Positions 61,747 to 64,000 of a DNA stretch of 64,000 bases are shown in pieces. This stretch comes from Procambarus clarkii. Taxonomy: Eukaryota > Arthropoda > Malacostraca > Decapoda > Cambaridae. The DNA is taken from assembly GCF_040958095.1 (NCBI RefSeq), contig NC_091181.1, positions 21,930,472-21,994,471 on the forward strand, in the 5' to 3' direction. The notes under the pieces are model-generated. The model was not told the DNA's origin, did no database searches, and saw only the letters and a list, made by a program, of their open reading frames with translations. Both the position numbers and the translations under genes were made by a program. The first letter of the stretch is position 1; the number at the start of each line of letters is the position of its first letter.

Positions 61747-64000
61747 TACTCCCTTACTCCATTGTACCCCTGGCTTTGCCTATGTCTCAATAATGCAAAT
61801 TATTACTTACAGTGTACCTGAGAGTACCTGTAAGCCCCTTGTAAGCTACCTCATTTTTTCTTTTTTTGTTCATTTTGTGTTTGTTTTGTATAGTCTTATT
61901 TATATATTTTCCCCCTTTTATATCATAATTCTATTTTGTAATTTGCCATTCTTGCCTTGTTTTCCTGCAACCAGCCTTTTTATGCAGACAAGTATAGACC
62001 CAGAACTAAACCTCTTATCCACTATCTATGACAATCATCACTTTAATGATCTAAATTGCAGATATTTTACAGCACATGATGTAAACAATGTATTAACACA
62101 TAATCACAATATCTCTGTAATCAACTTGAACGTTAGATCCCTAGGTAAACACTTCGATGATGTTAGTGCCTTGATTGAAACTATTGACAACAAATTATCT
62201 TTTATTATACTTACTGAAACGTGGTTGAAAGAGGATACTGCTCAACTCTTTAACATACCTAACTACTCGGCAATTCACAACTGTCGTCAACTTCAGAGAG
62301 GTGGTGGCACTACTCTTTACTACCACCAAGAATTAACATGCTTAAAAGTAATTAGAACTAGAGACTGCTGTGGGGAGTATATCTTCGCCAGTTTCAGAGT
62401 CAAGGGTGCCGAGTCTGTCCTGTCTGTGGGTGCAGTCTATAGAATTCCTAACACTGATGTGTCCGAATTCAACTCAAACCTTAGAAATCTAATACTCGAT
62501 AACAGACTGAACAAAAACCATCTAATTATCGCAGGGGACTTTAATGTTGACCTCTGCGAGCCTGAACACCCTACTGCTGTTAGCTTCCTCAACTGTATTG
62601 ATTCCTGCTTCCTCATACCGTTAATCACTAGACCTACTAGAATCACTGATAGTACTGCCACGATTCTAGATCACATCTGGACCAACATAACCTCTCCGCT
62701 TACTTCAGGTATAATCCCCGATAGCACTACAGACCATTACCCCACATTTCTCTTAACAAACATTAACAAACCACCTCTAGAGTCAAGGGAGTTAAGCTTT
62801 AGCCTGCACAATGAAACTGCTATAGACAATTTTATAACTGCTCCTGATAATGTCAACAGGGAGTCCGAGTTAGGTAACATAGGGGACATCAACCTAGCAG
62901 TGCAATCTTTTCTTCAAAAAACTCTTAGCCCTTATAACACCCACTGTCCTATGCTTACAGAACAAGTCACAACCAAAAGGCTTAACAATCCTTGACTTAC
63001 AAAAGGAATACTTAAATCCATTAATAAAAAACATGACCTTGAGAAGAAGTATAGGTTAGGAACCGTCTCCAAAGAATTGTCAAAGAATTACTCGTTATTG
63101 CTATCTAAGATAGTTAGATGAGCCAAAACTAAATACTATGAAGATAAAGTTACCAAAATAAAGAGCAACATTAAAAAAACTTGGAGCACAATTTCACAAA
63201 TATTGGGATCAAAGAAGATTTTAAATAACAAACCAACACTCCTGTCCAATAACGATGGCCAGCTTTCAGCCTCTGATTCTGCTATTGAGTTCAATAGGTT
63301 CTTCTCCTCCATTGGGTCATCCCTTGCAAATGATATTCCATCTTCCAGTACTGATGTTCAGGACTATCTTACAGGTAACTATCCACAGTCTCTGTACCTA
63401 AAGCCTACTCATTCTACTGACGTCAATGAGATAATCCTTTCCCTTAAAACCAAGTCTGGTGCCCTTGAGGAGATACCAACTTTAATTTACAAAAAAGCCT
63501 CCAGATCTTTAGCCCCTGCGATTGCTTTGCTCTTCAACAAGTCACTTGAACTCCAAACCTTTCCAGATATTCTAAAAAAAAAGCGAGAGTAACGCCTGTC
63601 CACAAATGTGGTGATCTCACAGATGTTAACAACTACAGACCTATATCAATCCTGCCAAACTTGTCAAAAATTTTTGAAAAACTTATATATAAGCAGCTTT
63701 ACTCATATCTAGCCAAACTCAATATACTTAGCCCTTGCCAATATGGCTTCAGACCCAAAAAAAGCACTAACGATGCACTTATTAGTATGCTTAACTCGAT
63801 TCATACAGCTCTTGATAAAAAGGAGTTCCCTGTTGGGTTATTTGTGGACCTGCGTAAAGCTTTTGATACTGTCAACCACCATAACCTTCTTCTTAAATTA
63901 CATCATTATGGAGTCAGAGGACACTCCCTACAATACCTCGAGTCCTACCTTACTGACAGGCTCCAATATGTTTCTCTGAATAATACAATTTCTCCCACCC
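61747..64000 (+). mobile_element. LINE-A copy 4, cut by the window end
   Basis: Same head-to-head arrangement and 5' UTR as copy 3. The ORF starts at 61,982. It is indistinguishable by eye from copy 3 up to about 63,457 and afterwards resembles LINE-A copy 1 instead. Confidence 0.9.
61982..64000 (+). pseudogene. LINE-A copy 4 ORF2, partial
   Basis: MQTSIDPELNLL at 61,982. Endonuclease intact to the same TGA as copy 3 (62,993). Pre-RT frame at 63,203-63,592. An A run of 9 near 63,575 shifts the frame. RT then shows QYGFRPKKSTNDA-type sequence and motif A FVDLRKAFDTVNHH near 63,845. The window ends before motif B. Confidence 0.88.

Noticed and set aside
1-64000. CRISPR array, prophage, integron or bacterial operon
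   Set aside because: No spaced palindromic repeats, no bacterial-type gene clusters or ribosome-binding sites; content is eukaryotic retrotransposons.

Overview
This is an animal genome window made almost entirely of nested retrotransposons and simple repeats. I read it as arthropod, most likely a decapod crustacean. Reasons: there are many long non-LTR elements (LINEs) in several distinct families, tRNA-headed SINEs, long (TA)n, (CA)n and (GA)n arrays, TTAGG-type pentamers inside one repeat, and 3' tails I recall as typical of decapod genomes. The taxon call is inference. Nothing looks prokaryotic, and no rRNA or free-standing tRNA gene was seen.

I use working labels. LINE-A and LINE-B are sister families with a 980-codon ORF2 (APE endonuclease plus reverse transcriptase) and a shared 3' hairpin. 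LINE-C has an ORF1 with a CR1-like layout plus an ORF2. LINE-D and LINE-E are further RT families, and LINE-F carries an RNase H. SINE-1 ends in the LINE-A/B tail and SINE-2 ends in the LINE-C tail.

Layout: 1-2,925 is a decayed Ty3/Gypsy-like element (gag with a SCAN-like region, protease remnant, then integrase). 2,935-5,060 is a LINE-A fragment split by LINE-B. 5,089-10,790 is a long LINE-A on the minus strand with an intact ORF2 and an interrupted ORF1. A LINE-D copy (10,850-12,228 plus 28,208-28,312) is split by a 15,979-bp segment with 11-bp inverted termini and a TT duplication. That segment holds further LINE fragments, a palindromic repeat with 82-bp arms, a ~1-kb GA-rich array, a ~187-bp tandem repeat, and what may be a small four-exon gene on the minus strand with a CRE/YY1-type promoter.

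28,300-32,790 holds dispersed repeats, LINE tails and one recognisable cellular gene, an 11-finger C2H2 protein on the minus strand. 32,780-43,803 is a LINE-C copy opened by a LINE-B copy, which was in turn opened by a SINE-1/LINE-A pair and by a near full-length LINE-C carrying two SINE-2 copies. 43,804-50,760 is a head-to-head LINE-B/LINE-A block. 50,916-58,232 is two LINE-C copies in tandem. 58,233-64,000 repeats the head-to-head block at an offset of 14,361 bp.

Apart from the zinc-finger gene and the tentative spliced gene, the coding content is transposon machinery: the endonuclease nicks target DNA and the RT copies element RNA from its 3' end. The two tail-sharing pairs suggest that the LINE enzymes also move the SINEs.
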